Notes: generated from the letters alone by a model not told the origin. Shown: positions 10,591 through 22,978, counted from the stretch's first letter. The stretch: 64,000 nucleotides of DNA from Chloranthus sessilifolius (GCA_021018995.1 CM037589.1:11051001-11115000), one strand, 5' to 3'. Program-made: numbers and translations.

Positions 10591-12285
10591 CTATTCACTC
10601 TTTGCTTCTGTTATTTCTTTTGCTTGTACTTTCTCTTCAATTTCTTCTTTCTCCTCAACTATCTTCTCTCCATCAGACTTTCCCTCCTCCTCTGGCAACA
10701 CTACTTTGTTATCGACATGCTTTTCAGATCTCAATGTTGTGATCGCCCGAATTTGTTGTTGATTTTCATCTTGTGATGAAGTCGGTATTTGTTCAACAGC
10801 CATCTGACCCCTTGGGTTAGGAACTGGTTGGCTAGGAAATGATCTTTTTTCTCTTTCACAGAGAAGAGTTGCTAACTGTCCAATTTGGGTCTCTATTTTA
10901 GAGATTGAGGATGTGTGAGAATGGATAAGTTTCATCAGGTCCTCAGTAAAAGGAGTTTGTATATGAGGACGTTGGGCAGCATTTCTCAGTGGATTGTTAA
11001 ATCTAGGTGGTGGAAATGTTGGCACAAAATTTTATTGTGGTTGGTTTTGATATCCTCCCATTGGTTGTGCAAACTGAAAATTTTAGTTCAATTGTCGTGG
11101 CTGCCCAACCTGATTTTAATTGTATTGAAATTGATTTGGATTATTGAACCCTTGCCATTGAAATTGCCCTTGAGCGTAGTTTTGCTACTGTCCTTAGTTG
11201 AAATTTTGTTGGGGATAAAAGTTCGTCCCCTGTTTCCTGGGGTGGATTCTTTGATTATCTTGTTTCCATGAGAAATTTGGGTGATTTCTCCAGCTATTTG
11301 GGTTATTCTCATTGAAAATGTTTCCTTGATTCCGCCCATAATTATTCACAACATTTAGCTGTTCATATGTGTCTTCATGGTAGTTCTGTATTGAAGGACA
11401 ATCATCTGCCATATGCATTGGACTTGCACAAATTGAACATGGCTCGGGTTGTGTATTTATCATATGCACATTCTTCTTTAATTTCAATTCCTCCACTTGT
11501 TGAGTGAGGAAATCAATTTTAGCCATCAGAGTTGGGGAATCCTTTACTACGTATAGTCCTCCCTTCTTGGTTAAACTTCCGGCTTGATCACGAGCTTTGA
11601 CTGGTTGTTTCCGAGTCTTTGTAAAATCCCAGTGTTGAGAATCCTCAGCCAGCTTTTCTAAGAAAGCATAAGATTCAATTTCCTTAAGGCTCAGGAATCC
11701 TCCGCCATTCATTGACTCCACCAGATGTCTATTTAATTGACTCAGTCCATTGTAGAAACACTGGACCAATCTCCACTTTGAGTATCCATGGTATGGGCAT
11801 TTGAGTAAGAGATCCATGAATCTATCCCAAGCTTCATATAATCTCTCATCTTCCTCTTGCGTGAAATCTGTGATTTCACGTTTGAGGACATTCGTCTTCG
11901 CCATAGGGAAGAACTTTGACAGAAACTTTTTGACCATCTGATCCCAAGTGGTTATAGATCTCGATGGTAGAGAATTTAACCAAGCTTTTGCTTTATCCTT
12001 TATAGAGAAAGGAAACAAGCGTAGCTTAACATATTCTTCGCTGAAGTTTTGGTAAACAGATGAGCAGACTTCGACAAAGTGTTTAACGTGCTGGTATGGA
12101 TCTTCTCTCTCAATGTCATGAAAGATTAGAAGAATTTGGATGACATTTATACGAATTTCAAACCGGCCACCAGGTGTGGCGGGGTATACAATGCATGATG
12201 GGGTATTTGTAGTTATTAGAGAAAACAGTTCTCTTAATGTTGGTTCTTCCTCTTATTCGAGTTGTCCATTCATGTTGTCAGTCAT
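10591..12285 (-). pseudogene. Athila gag (broken by clustered Gln-to-stop changes)
   Basis: The first likely ATG is at 12285. The capsid-like domain is clear (LFPFSIKDKAKAWLNSLP, WDQMVKKFLSKFFP, LYEAWDRFMDLLLKCPYHG), followed by a short Cys-rich segment (CSICASPMHMADDCP) and a Gln/Asn-rich tail reaching 10591. One stop lies near 12254 and five more between about 11030 and 11200, all in one frame (TAA, TAG, TAA, TAA, TAA). Each stop can be restored in principle by a single T-to-C change to a glutamine codon, so the decay looks like cytosine deamination. Gag would form the particle in which reverse transcription occurs. Confidence 0.88.
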
Positions 12286-12670
12286 ATTGACTTCAGTGGA
12301 TGATTCACTTAAAAAATTTTACCTTGATCTAACGTCCTTACGATTTGACCGGCAAGCACGTTCGATCTCAGAATTTAAAGGCTCTAAAGTTCTTTCTTTA
12401 GAAAACCTAGTGTACATGCAGATGACGCACAGAGTGGAGGTTTCAGACAGGAAAACCTCAAGAGAAATTTTATTTTTTTTTATTTTTTTTTAATTTTTTT
12501 ATTATTATTATTATTTTTTTAATTTAAAATTGAAATTTCTGAATTTTTTTTTATTTTTATTTTTTTCAAAAAAAAAAAATTTCTTTTTTTGCAGAGAAAC
12601 TATTTTAATCCACGAAAATTCTTAAAATTAACTGTCTATTTCCTAAAATTTCATATTTTCTTGATTAAAT

Positions 12671-12687
12671 CCCCGGCAACGGCACCA
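12671..12687 (-). other. Primer-binding site, tRNA-Asp type
   Basis: On the minus strand, TGGTGCCGTTGCCGGGG lies six bases inside the 5' LTR. It is complementary to the 3' end of plant tRNA-Asp apart from one base (TGGTG where TGGCG is expected). A tRNA-Asp primer is characteristic of the Athila lineage. Confidence 0.88.
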
Positions 12688-12693
12688 AAAACT

Positions 12694-14454
12694 TGATGTG
12701 ATATTTTAATTGTAATGTTTTATTCGCAAGCGCAAGTATCAGATTGTATATAGTGGGTGTAGAGTACGAGATCGTTCCCACGAGAACTATTTTTGAAGAT
12801 CTAAAAAGATGAGACAGTAATTCTAGAAATCTATTAAGATATAACAGCACCCTACCAATATTATGATTTAGGCGGTTTTGTGAGATGATAATTACTGACT
12901 ATAAAATAAAGTTCAATTGATAATTCAAAAATAACAGTAAAGATGAAGATACTAAATCCTCCCATCTTTGGTTTGTTCTTTCCGTAATATAAATCTAAGG
13001 ATTAAACTATGAGATATACCACTGAAGAAAAACATCTTTTATAAATGATAAATGGTCAAAACCCGGATAGGTTCCACGTTGCATCCCTGCAATCAGGACT
13101 TAATTTCATAGATGATTTCCATATATAGATCTGGGATCAAGGGCATGACTCGGCACACTTGATCTCAGATGCAAATAAAAATCATCTCCAAAGTGGGTGA
13201 AAATTTCAATAAGAATACCACCATAGATCTGAAATCAAGGGCATGACTCGGCACACTTAATTTCATATTAGGGAGTAATTAAGATAAAATTATCATTATA
13301 GATCCAAGATCCAGGGCATGGCTCGACACACTCGACCCCATATCATAATCGTAAGTAGATCCACACGATGAAAGCAAAAAGATCATAAACAATGATTGGG
13401 GTAAAATTACCGTCACAGATCTGAGATCCAGGGCATGGCTCGACACACTCGATCCCAGTTAGTGGCGGGGATTTCATCCGTTCGTGATAGCATAACAACC
13501 ATAAAATAAAATCTCATATTTTAATCCTAGATTTATATTATTAGAAGTACATCTCTTGGATGGGAATCATTAGATCCTCATCCCTAAGAAATTAGTCACA
13601 CATGCTGTAATTAGATGACATAGACAAATAAGGAAGGAAAAATAACATCAATTCAAATTAATTAAAAATACCTCAAACTTCAATAGAAATTCTTTGATCC
13701 ACAAGTACGATGATCTTCAGAAACAAAATTAACAATGCTCTTTACTAATCTTTAAATTTAAAGTAGGAATCAACTGAACAAAAATACTAAATTGAAGAAA
13801 GGAATATTGAAAAGATTAAAGGAACAAAGCTCTAAAAAAGAATAATAAAATTTCTCTATCTCTACTTTTCTCTCTAAAAAACTCTTCTAATAATAATAAT
13901 AATCCCCCCTTCAAAACTCGTAGCTTTCTTTTTATATCGTCGAACAAACCCTAACCCTATAACCTCAATCGATTGAGAATTAAATCTCAATCGATTGACT
14001 TTTAAGTAGGGACAAAGTTGTCTTCTCCTGTCAATCGATTGACACTTAGTCCTCAATCGATTGACATCTAAAAGCAATTTCCGTGAACTCCCGCCCAACT
14101 TTACATCAGACACTGTCTCGTTATTTTGGTCATAACTTTCTATCCTAAATCGGATTGAGGCGATTCTTACGGCGTTAGAAAGAAGACGACGAGCTCTACA
14201 AATTTTGTGTTTTAGCAATTTCATGAATCTGACGTCTTGAAGGTCCAAATTGAGCTGCAAGTCACACTAAGTTCTCGATGACCCAAAATTGCAATGTTTT
14301 GACATTATTTTCGAAATTCTTGGGCTGTTTTATGCACTTGGATTGTATTTACCTGAAACACTTCAAATCTAGTAATTCTCATCAGATAGCCTTCATCGGA
14401 CGACTAAATGTAGGTATTTATGGGTGAAATATCATCATATTTCACTACTCATCA
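12694..14454 (-). repeat. 5' LTR of the Athila element
   Basis: This 1,761-bp repeat starts (plus strand) TGATGTGATATTT and ends CACTACTCATCA, matching 2816-4573. It has the same internal architecture: four hairpin units (near 13126, 13225, 13300 and 13417) and four TCAATCGATTGA palindromes (13965, 13987, 14031, 14053). In element orientation it should hold the promoter and polyadenylation signals, which I could not pinpoint. Confidence 0.93.
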
Positions 14455-14459
14455 ACCAC
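14455..14459. repeat. Target-site duplication, right (ACCAC)
   Basis: Exact match to 2811-2815 on the far side of the element. Confidence 0.93.
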
Positions 14460-16199
14460 CATCCAGCCAAATGAGATTGCGCGTATCAGTGCAACAGGTT
14501 CCTTTAAGTCAAAACCTCTAGTGCCCCCTTCAATCGAGACAAAGTTAAACACATTGTCCTTAAGACCCGTCTTGGCTGCAGACGTTGGACTCTTACAGTT
14601 TCTAGTAAGATATGACACGTGTAGAAATTAATTTGTGTTCAGCTGACCTTCACAGTATGTCTTATCATATCATTATTCAATATGGGCTTAGGTCCTCGCC
14701 CCGATTTCATTATTGACGTGAGCTTAGGTCTCCACTTTTTTATCATATTTGTATCTTAACTTATCTTACATATTCATTTCTCATTATTTACTTATAACTT
14801 AATTAGAGTGAGTCACGATATAATAGGCTTTACTAAATCACGCTTTTCAAAGGACAACTTCTGTAGTAACCTGGATGTACTTCGTGTGGTAACTCATACT
14901 CCCATAGAAGTATTGCATCCGTACATGGATGCCTATATTTCAAGTTTCACCTAATCGTAAAAGAAACTCCACCGTGACGAAGGTGTATATTGTGTATCAT
15001 ATCTTATTCCTTAGCATATCATACAGCTGACCTATCGTATTTTCTACATGATGAAGTCGTATGTTAAAAATGAAGCATATTACAGAAATTAAACTATTGC
15101 ATGCATCTCAAACATTTTATGCTCATAATGAAATCAATAAGAAGAAAACATAAAGCATTGAGCATAATCCGAGCATAAGAAATGAAATTTCGGGGTAATC
15201 GATGATGTAACTAGTGATATATTAAAGTAAACAATACAAAGAACAATCACAACCTCAGAATGAACACTGACGATTTTGACATGGAAAACTCTATCACAAG
15301 TAAAAACTACGGGATCTATCTCAGATCCAAAGCAAATAATCCACTATGAAAATTAAATTCTTACATTGCTTATGATTGAATTGCTCTATTACTCTGCTCA
15401 CTAACAACAACCGCGTCTTACGATCGTCTATTTCACAGTATAAAGTTATCGCCTTTAACCACCATCTCACACGATGGTCCACTCGTTTCACACGAGCCAA
15501 CAACAAACTTGAAACAATCAAGATCAACCTCAAATCACAGAGGTAAAGTTTTCTTTGAGATATATATCAATTCAAAATAATACTAAATTATCTCAAAGAA
15601 AAGGAAAATGGGAAATTTAAAATAATACTAAATTATCTCAAAATGGGAAATTTTGACGAAAAGGAAAATGGGAAATTTTGAAAGTTAAGATTTTTTCCCG
15701 GAGGTTGTAGCTTCCTGAATCCTTAACTTCCCTTTTAACTGTTAGGACACGAACGTTCGTGAATCACTCAAGGATATTCGTATCCACGATTGTCCGTGAG
15801 TTCAGTCACGGACGTCCGTCCAACCGACAGAATGATCTACTTATCATTCTAACACTTGTTGGAAGCACTTCTAGGTTTGATCATGATTATAACAAAATAA
15901 CTAACAAGATATATTTTAAATACTTTTATTCTATGATTGAGTCTAACTACTCTTCCTTGGAGGTAGTCGTGTCTATATAACATATGGATTGATTGGTAAT
16001 GCGATCGGACTTATTTTGAACCTTAATGAGACACACATATCAATACAAGGATCGTATGAGCCTTAAAGGAGGAAATAGACATTCCTATTGTGTCCAAAAG
16101 GTCCAAAAACTATGAGATTGAGTCCTCAATTGCCTAAATCGGATGTCCACGTGAAAAGATTTCAAAAATCAAATTGTAAAGAAATACAATTTGGAACTA
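14460..16199. other. Non-coding sequence
   Basis: No coding pattern is seen. 14460-15540 resembles, in composition, the sequence left of the Athila element and is its other half. 15560-15690 contains short direct repeats of an AATACTAAATTATCTCAAA and AAAATGGGAAATTT type. 15745-15830 holds several palindromes (ACGAACGTTCGT, GGATATTCGTATCC, GGACGTCC). Confidence 0.5.
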
Positions 16200-16690
16200 T
16201 CAATCTCGACATGTCGATATCAGAGAAGAAAACAAAGGAGAATAGAACATTGTCAATCTCGACTTGTTGAATTTGCATTTCTACCAGTCGAGTTTCTTGA
16301 AAGAAACTAAAGGAAGTCCATCTCGACTGGTCGAAAATGTATTTCGACAGGTCGAGATTAAAGAAGGAAAAATTTTGGAGGAAAGGCAGAACTCAACTGG
16401 TCGAAACTGAGTTTCGATCGATCGAGATCAAGAAGGAAAAATCTGAAAGGGCAAACTCAACTAGTCAACTTTGGATTTTGACCGGTCGAGTTACCAAACT
16501 GAGATAAACAATTTATATAAACTCGACTGGTCGAAAGTAGATTTCAACCGATCGAGTTTCTTGAAGGAAACCTAAGAAAAAAATCAATCTCGACTAGTCA
16601 AATTTAGATTTCGACCGGTCGAGTTTGACAGACAGAGCAAAGTTCACAAGTGAGGTAAATCTTGACTGGTCAAGTTTGATATTTCAGGCC
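16200..16690. repeat. Array of about eight 66-bp hairpin-forming repeats
   Basis: Units recur near 16203, 16255, 16322, 16391, 16456, 16522, 16588 and 16660. A typical unit reads TCTCGACTGGTCGAAA, about 10 bases, then TTTCGACCGGTCGAG, so each is an imperfect inverted repeat separated by a purine-rich spacer (AAAGAAGGAAAA). There is no coding content. It may lie in an old LTR, as similar palindrome arrays sit in the nearby Athila LTRs, but I could not define LTR ends. Confidence 0.85.
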
Positions 16691-18304
16691 CAGGTTGAGT
16701 TTCAACAGTCGTCCGAGATTTCTTTCTTTCCCAATTGTTCTTAGGATTGATTTAGGGTTCCCTTTTTAAATGAACTGAATAATTTAAGATGGATTGAGGG
16801 ACACCCACATGTTAAAGCGTGAACTTTGATTTTAGCGGCGCTTTAGGTTTACCAAGATCGGATTCGATGTGTCGTGGATTTCACAATCGGATCAGATTTC
16901 CTTGCGTTTTGCCACAGAACTTGGTGGTTGAGGCTTGATTAACTGCGACTAGAGGTATTCGTAGTTGGTGTCGCTGTGGAGGTGGTGGTGGTGGTGCTCA
17001 GAACGCAACTCTGATGGTTGAGCCTCGGTGGGATGAGACAAGGCAGTGTTGGATGGCTGCATCGAAAGATGGTGATGTTTGGACTGCGTTTTTGCAGGGA
17101 AAGGAGAACAAGAAAGCGAGAGACGGATGCACGAGAAAGAGAGCCCGAGGGAGAAATTTGAGAATTATTTCTCTCTAGACGCTCACGTAGATAAATATAT
17201 AAGTGTAGGTAGAGAGAAGATCAAATTGGCAAGTTAGCTTGCCAATACGTAAGTCATTTAAGAACTCTAATTGATTGCTAATTAATCTCACGTATTATTG
17301 GATTTAATTGTACCTTGCTTAAAGCGATAGGTCTTTTGAGATTCAGTTACTATATTTGTGTAAACTGGATCTTATTTAAAAATTTCTAAATTTAAATATA
17401 TGGGTCATGATAAGGTATGTGCACATATATCATACTTGGTGCTCCACATATTTATTACCATCAAATAGGGTCAAAAGGGTCCCGGGTCATATAACATATC
17501 ACTTTTTTTAGGAAACTACTCATTTCCTATTGCCTCGAGATATGTGTGGTCAAAGGTCCAACCAAGTCTTTTATAGAAATTTAAAGCTAGGTTAAGATAT
17601 TAACCACAAATATCCAACACACATAGCTTCCCCCCAAAGCAAATTGGGCTAAGAGTTGTTACCAATCGTGACAATAGTTTCAGGTATGAGCCAAAGAGTG
17701 AAAGAGATTCTACTTGTCCCAAAAGAGTTGATCCAAATGCAGCCGGTCAAAAATGTGTTAACAAGTACGGATTGAATCAATAACTAATCAATTGCATCAT
17801 TTTACATAGAATAGATTAAAAAGGGATAGTACAAACATTTTAAATTGTACTAATTTAAGTTTTTTTCAATTTTAATTTTAATCTGTTAAAGTTTAATCCC
17901 ACATTGGGTAAATTATAGCATTGTCTCTCTCCTTATAATATCATGGGCCCCTCCACTCATAGCCAATCGATTTTGAGTGAGATGCACGGATTTATCATGC
18001 TATTAGAGCAGGTCCTTCTCCACTCAACATTACTCAATTCAATTGTCCACGTGATTTAGCTCAATCCCGCCAATATGTACATCTCTCCAATATTCTGGAC
18101 CCCTTCACTCATTCCAATTGATTTTGAATTAGCTGCACAAATTTATTACAATGATAGAAGATTGGAAGGACGAGGTTCTTTTGGAGGATTTTGGATAAAA
18201 GTAAACTTACTCATTTTCTTGGAAAACAAAGTAAAGATAAATGAATAAATAAAACAGCTTATGATTTTCGTTCAATCTTACTCATTGAAAAATAAATAAA
18301 TAAG
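16691..18304. other. Non-coding sequence upstream of ACD11
   Basis: Nothing coding is recognisable. Two related blocks at about 17945-18005 and 18097-18157 (CACTCAT...CCAAT...GATTTTGA) look like halves of a small duplicated or fold-back repeat. GGTGGTGGTGGTGGT occurs near 16981. Confidence 0.45.
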
Positions 18305-18700
18305 GGAGCCATTACCTGCACACGCTTTTCAAGTGATTACACAGAGGTTAAAGAAAGACTTTGTATTTAGAGACATGTGATATGTGAAAACGCAATCTAA
18401 GCCGTTTGATTTAAAGTTCATGATCTATAGATCCTTAGTGGATAAAATTGGAGCAAAACACGATATTTAGCATATAAACTATTGCTATCAACCGTTGAAT
18501 TAAATAATAGTCTTTGACTATATTTAATCACTTGATAAAGATTATATTTCGTGCCAATCTTATCACTAACGATTTATAGATCATGAACTTTAAATCAAAC
18601 GGCCCAAATAGCGTTTTCATATGTCACATGTCCCTAAAATACGTAATCTTTTTTTAACCTCGGTGCAAGCACTTAAAAAGCGAGTGCAAGTAATGGCTCC
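18305..18700. mobile_element. Fold-back MITE, 396 bp, in the ACD11 upstream region
   Basis: The left end GGAGCCATTACCTGCA and the right end (reverse complement GGAGCCATTACTTGCA) begin inverted repeats of roughly 150-160 bp at about 80% identity, leaving little unpaired sequence. Both flanks contain ATAAATAA, a possible target duplication displaced by one base. It has no coding capacity. The right end lies 291 bp before the ACD11 start codon, so it sits in or next to that promoter. Confidence 0.85.
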
Positions 18701-18991
18701 TATAAATAATCATCAGGTTTTGCAAACATGTCAATGAGGTGTGCTCTTATCAACTAACAAACCCAAATTTCTTTTTATATTTTATAGCAAATCTGACCCG
18801 GCGTGGCCCGGCCCGGACCGTTGACACCGATGCGGCACGAATAATTTCGGTCAGAAACGGGTTTTCACAACCCAAGTAGTCCTCTCGTCGTCGTTCTCAA
18901 GCGAGAGAGGAGATTTTCCTGATTCCACCATCGAGTCATCAACCCATACCAAAAGTAAGGGGAAAAAAACGAACGAAGCTCGAGAGCTTTA

Positions 18992-21900
18992 ATGGCGGAC
19001 GGAGAAAAACCTCTGAGAAAGATGGCAGATTCCTTCAAAGGGATCGCAACGACTGTTACTTCTCAAACCCTAGACGTCGAGGTTGCTCCCTTTTCGCGCG
19101 CTTGCTCTCACGTCTCGGTCCTCTTCGACTGTTTAGGGATCGCATTCAAGTTTGCCGAGATGGATTACGTCGCCAAGGTATGAAATTCTTTCATTCATCT
19201 GATCTAATCTCGATATCCACTACTAAGACCTCTATCTAACTGTATCTGTTTTTTTTCTTTTGTATCAGTTACCTGTATCTGTAATCAATAGTTGAAGTGT
19301 TTGGGATTCCATGTTATTCAGTTTTTTTTAAGTAAATCTCTGTTTATTATCACGTATAGCTTCATTCTAATCTATACGTTTGATGTAAAATCACTTCCTT
19401 TTTGGCTCTTATCATGTAGATCAGGGTTTTAATAGTTAGTTAATCTTTTGTTTTTATGATTAAATAGCTCCTTTTTCGTAAAAATAATTATTTAATTTTA
19501 ATAATTAAGAACAAAGTTACTTAGTCAGCTTGTTCACTCGATTAGAATTCAGGACCGCAATTTGCTACTATCAAGCAAACCGATTCCCTCAGAGTAGCTG
19601 TGTAGGGTGAGTTTTAAAAGTTTTTATTAATATTATCATATAAATTTGAACTTTTTGATATGACCATTTAGTAAAAAACTTAAAAATCATAAGGTCTTGG
19701 GTTCAAAGCCTCTCTCTTTGTTGTTAAAGTTTTGTATAGAATAAGACAGTAAATTTGTTTGTCATACCGAATCCGTGCGAATTGAATTGTTAACTGGTTC
19801 GATGCACTCAATTCCTAGTTCTCCAGGTGAATGACCAAACTAAGTAACATATATTAAGAACACATACATGAGAATCTGATAATCTAAAAATACTTTAATT
19901 AATTGATCGATTAATGGTTCTGAAGTCTAGGAATATGGAAGAGTCCGACTAATGAATTGGTTGATTATATAGGCAAACTAATCACCTTCTCTCTATTAAT
20001 ATAAGAGGCAAGCTATTTTATTGAGTTATTTCTTGTAGGACAAATCATTCAAACCAGTTCTCACAGGTTGATTGAATAATCAGGTCGGTGATCTAGCAGA
20101 AGCATCAAAATCGTTCGGTACATTAAAATCGTTGCTTGATCACGATATCGAGCAAAACAGTGTGAGAAAAGCTGGTAGCCATTCGCGTAACCTTCTTAGA
20201 GTGAAGCGTGGACTCGACATGGTTAGGGTACTTTTGGAGCAAATGTTAGCAACAGAGTATGTTTGCAACCCCTTCTTTGCATCATTTGATGAATGTAGAT
20301 ATCTTAAATGCGTAATTATACCTATATTTTTCATGATCTTGCTAAGTATCAGGATTTAATTTTTTGGACTGATATGACCAAATTAACTTGCATTCAAGTA
20401 CGATGTGATTCTTCTGATTTGATCACGTTGAGGGGCCATCTTTTAAATTTTTCAGAAATTTACATGACATCTGTACAAGTTTTATATAGTTAAGATGTTT
20501 TTCAGTTAAAGCTTCAAAGGAAATGTTGGCAATCTGATTCTGATTCTACAGGTGAAGAGAGTACATATAGTCACAAGCTTGTTTGCAAGTGTCCGTCATC
20601 AACTCATCATTAATTTGGTTTCATTATTATAATTATTACAACCTTAAAGAGGCAGAATTTTACTGATTAAAATAAAAAAGTTTAGAAGTTGGAGTGGGGC
20701 TGGACATGGGCGAGAGCAGGCGAAATGGAGGAAGTGTCACTTAAAAGCACTATTTAACGTCAGATGATATTATAGGAATTCGGACTAACGAACACTTACA
20801 AGTTTTAAGTCATTAGGGACACTTTTGGAGTAAAGATCTTAGGGGCAATGGAATCTAGATCTTGACTAAACTGACACATCTTCGTTTCGCACTCATTTCT
20901 GTTTTTCGGAGTCCTGGTATGTATGTTTGTTGGTTCTGCATAGCCGTGTCTGGTATGTGACATTTTGTGGCATGTGCAAGCGATACTCTTAGGTGTGCTT
21001 ATATCCGTGGATGTGTAATATGCACATGGCTCAATTATTTTGGTCAGGAATCCCTAGTTTTTTCGGAGGTCACTTGGTTGTTTTCAGTCAATACCGGGTT
21101 TTCTTGAACAGTATCAGCCATTTTCCTAGCATCGGTATGGCAATGAAGGTTTAAATTCTTGGTATCGGTCTCAGTATAGGTCTGTGCCAATACCAAACTT
21201 CGGATTGGGTATACATTGGAAAAAGGGGGCCCAAAATTAAGGTATTTCTAGATTTTTATATAGGGCCCAAGACACCTGTATTTCTCGTCTAAGGCCCTTC
21301 CGGTACTGAGATTATTGTCCGATACTTCTCAGTATTGGATGAGATTTTAACTATGATGGCAGTACTCATTTCTGCCACAGCTCTCGACTGATATGAACTT
21401 GAACTCCTGTCACTCCTTCGTGAGAAAAATCACAACAAAATTTTTGCCAAGTTAAAATTTCTTCTACTTAAAAGGTGAACACATTCCAATTGTTGCCATC
21501 AGCCACTCATAAAGGAAATCAGGACCTCGTGCTCCATATCCTCACTCTCACCCAACCAGAGAACTAAGTTTCACAACAGATGGTTCAACAATCTGTGGGT
21601 TTTTTTTCTCACTGTATTTATTTTTTTAATTTGCCCCTGTATTTACTCACAAGAAACTCTGTACTCCATTTTCATTAGAAATGACTTTTTTCTGTGATTT
21701 GCTTGTGTTTGCAAAATGTACTAAACGCTAAAAATTTTGGTGAATGCTAGATCATGGTATCAAGTATCGGCCGATACACGATGCATATCGGCGATAAGTA
21801 TCGGTTCTCCGGAAATCGTTACCCTGTGTTACCTAGCACTTCTACTTTTGCAATTTTTGCTGTGCTGACACTTGGTGGCACTTGGCACACATGCCGACAC

Positions 21901-22978
21901 TTGGTGGCACGTGGACACTCCTCAAATAGCACAAAACTTCTAGGACATGTATGAAAATACCATATAATACTATCAAAATGTTCATCGTTTTGGCAACGAT
22001 AAAATGAACTTCGTTTGAAAAAACATATATTGTGTAAAGTTTAGTAACTACTAAATAAAACGTTTAGGTCGTTGAAAACGATTTTTATAATATAGTACAC
22101 TTTTATTTAGATTCATAGCATATATTATGTATCTTTTCGATACATATCTCAATTGGCTCTTTTAGATTTCCCTTCAATTTTTTCCTATATATGTTCTATT
22201 TATTTAGTTTATTTTTCTTAAGGCCGTGCCGCCGTATTGGAATCTCTAGAAATTGGCGTGCCAAACATCTATTGGCATCTTGACCCTTGGCGCCCGTGCC
22301 ACGTGTCTAGGTGACACTCCCGATACCAGCCCGATATTGGTATCGGGCTGGTATTGATGTCGGCCGATACTGTCTTAGAATCAGCTGATAATGTATCCGT
22401 ATCGAACAATACAGTCATTTTATTTTTATTTTTTTTCAAATAAAAAAATTGTATCAGTATGGGCATACTGTATCGGAATCGGCAGCTACGTATTGGTCCA
22501 AAGATTAGACCGATATCTGAAACTGAAACCAAGTTAGATACCTTGTGCTTGATGTATATGCTTTATAAACTAAATACGATCAACACTATTCAGACATCAA
22601 TAAATGACATGAAATCCTTTGGCAGGGGAAATTCCCTTAAGGATCCAGCAACGATAGCTTATGCACAGGTATTAGCTCCCCACCACGGATGGGTTATTAG
22701 GAAAGCTGTTGCCGCAGGAATGTATGCCCTTCCAACAAAGGCCCAGCTCTTGAAGAAGCTACATGAAGACGGTAAGTGCACGTGCATGTCAGGATGAGTC
22801 TTTTACATACTCTGCAAACATTCACTTTGCACATCTAGCATTCAAAGCCTTTTTTATCTTCTTGTTTTCAGAGACCTCAGCCAAGGTGCAGATGCAAAAC
22901 TATATAGCTGCTTCAGCTCCCGTCATTCTCTACATCAACGAGCTATTCCTCTCAAGGGAATTGGGTATAGATTGGTAA
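18992..22978 (+). CDS. ACD11: ACD11-type glycolipid transfer protein (four exons)
   Basis: Exons 18992-19177, 20084-20256, 22626-22771 and 22872-22978 all have GT-AG junctions and join in frame to 203 residues plus stop, against about 206 for Arabidopsis ACD11. The protein has the GLTP fold; family members move ceramide-1-phosphate between membranes, and loss of ACD11 triggers cell death in Arabidopsis. Head-group-binding residues known for ACD11 are kept: Asp58 and Lys62 (MDYVAK), Arg97 and Arg101 (SHSRNLLRVKRG), His140 (APHHGW). The C-terminus LGIDW is also typical. The start ATG gives MADGEKPLRK, matching the family N-terminus. There is no signal peptide, so it should be cytosolic. Intron 2 (2.37 kb) contains a dispersed repeat. 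No lesions are seen, so the gene looks functional. Confidence 0.95.
21828..22317. repeat. Dispersed repeat, copy 1 (ACD11 intron 2)
   Basis: This segment aligns end to end with 38681-39148 in the RPS12 first intron, sharing for example GTTAGTAACTACTAAATAAA, CATATATTATGTATCTTTT and GTGCCAAACATCTATTGGCA, at roughly 80% identity. It has no coding capacity. TATCGGCCGATA-type palindromes lie just outside on both sides (21766-21815, 22320-22500), perhaps part of a larger element. Confidence 0.85.

Larger units (their letters stand above)
2816..14454 (-). mobile_element. Complete Athila-lineage Ty3/gypsy LTR retrotransposon
   Basis: An 11.6-kb element reads on the minus strand. In element order it has: 5' LTR (14454-12694), tRNA-Asp-type primer site, gag, protease, reverse transcriptase, RNase H, integrase, a 2.2-kb non-coding stretch where Athila elements often carry an env-like frame, a polypurine tract, and the 3' LTR (4573-2816). 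The LTRs start TGATG and end CATCA and are flanked by a 5-bp duplication. The integrase core (WGIDFMGPF) and the primer site place it with Athila. Many in-frame stops and frameshifts make it non-autonomous. Counting differences over about 800 aligned LTR bases gives roughly 6% divergence, which at commonly used plant rates means an insertion a few million years old; that age is an inference. Confidence 0.93.

Noticed and set aside
10463..10776. Plus-strand frames at 10463-10776 and 10915-11271
   Set aside because: Antisense shadows of the Athila gag-pol coding sequence.
15739..17600. Possible solo LTR starting TGTTAGGACAC and ending TATCCAACA around the hairpin array
   Set aside because: The bases flanking the two ends do not form a target duplication and no second copy is present, so the borders are not supported.
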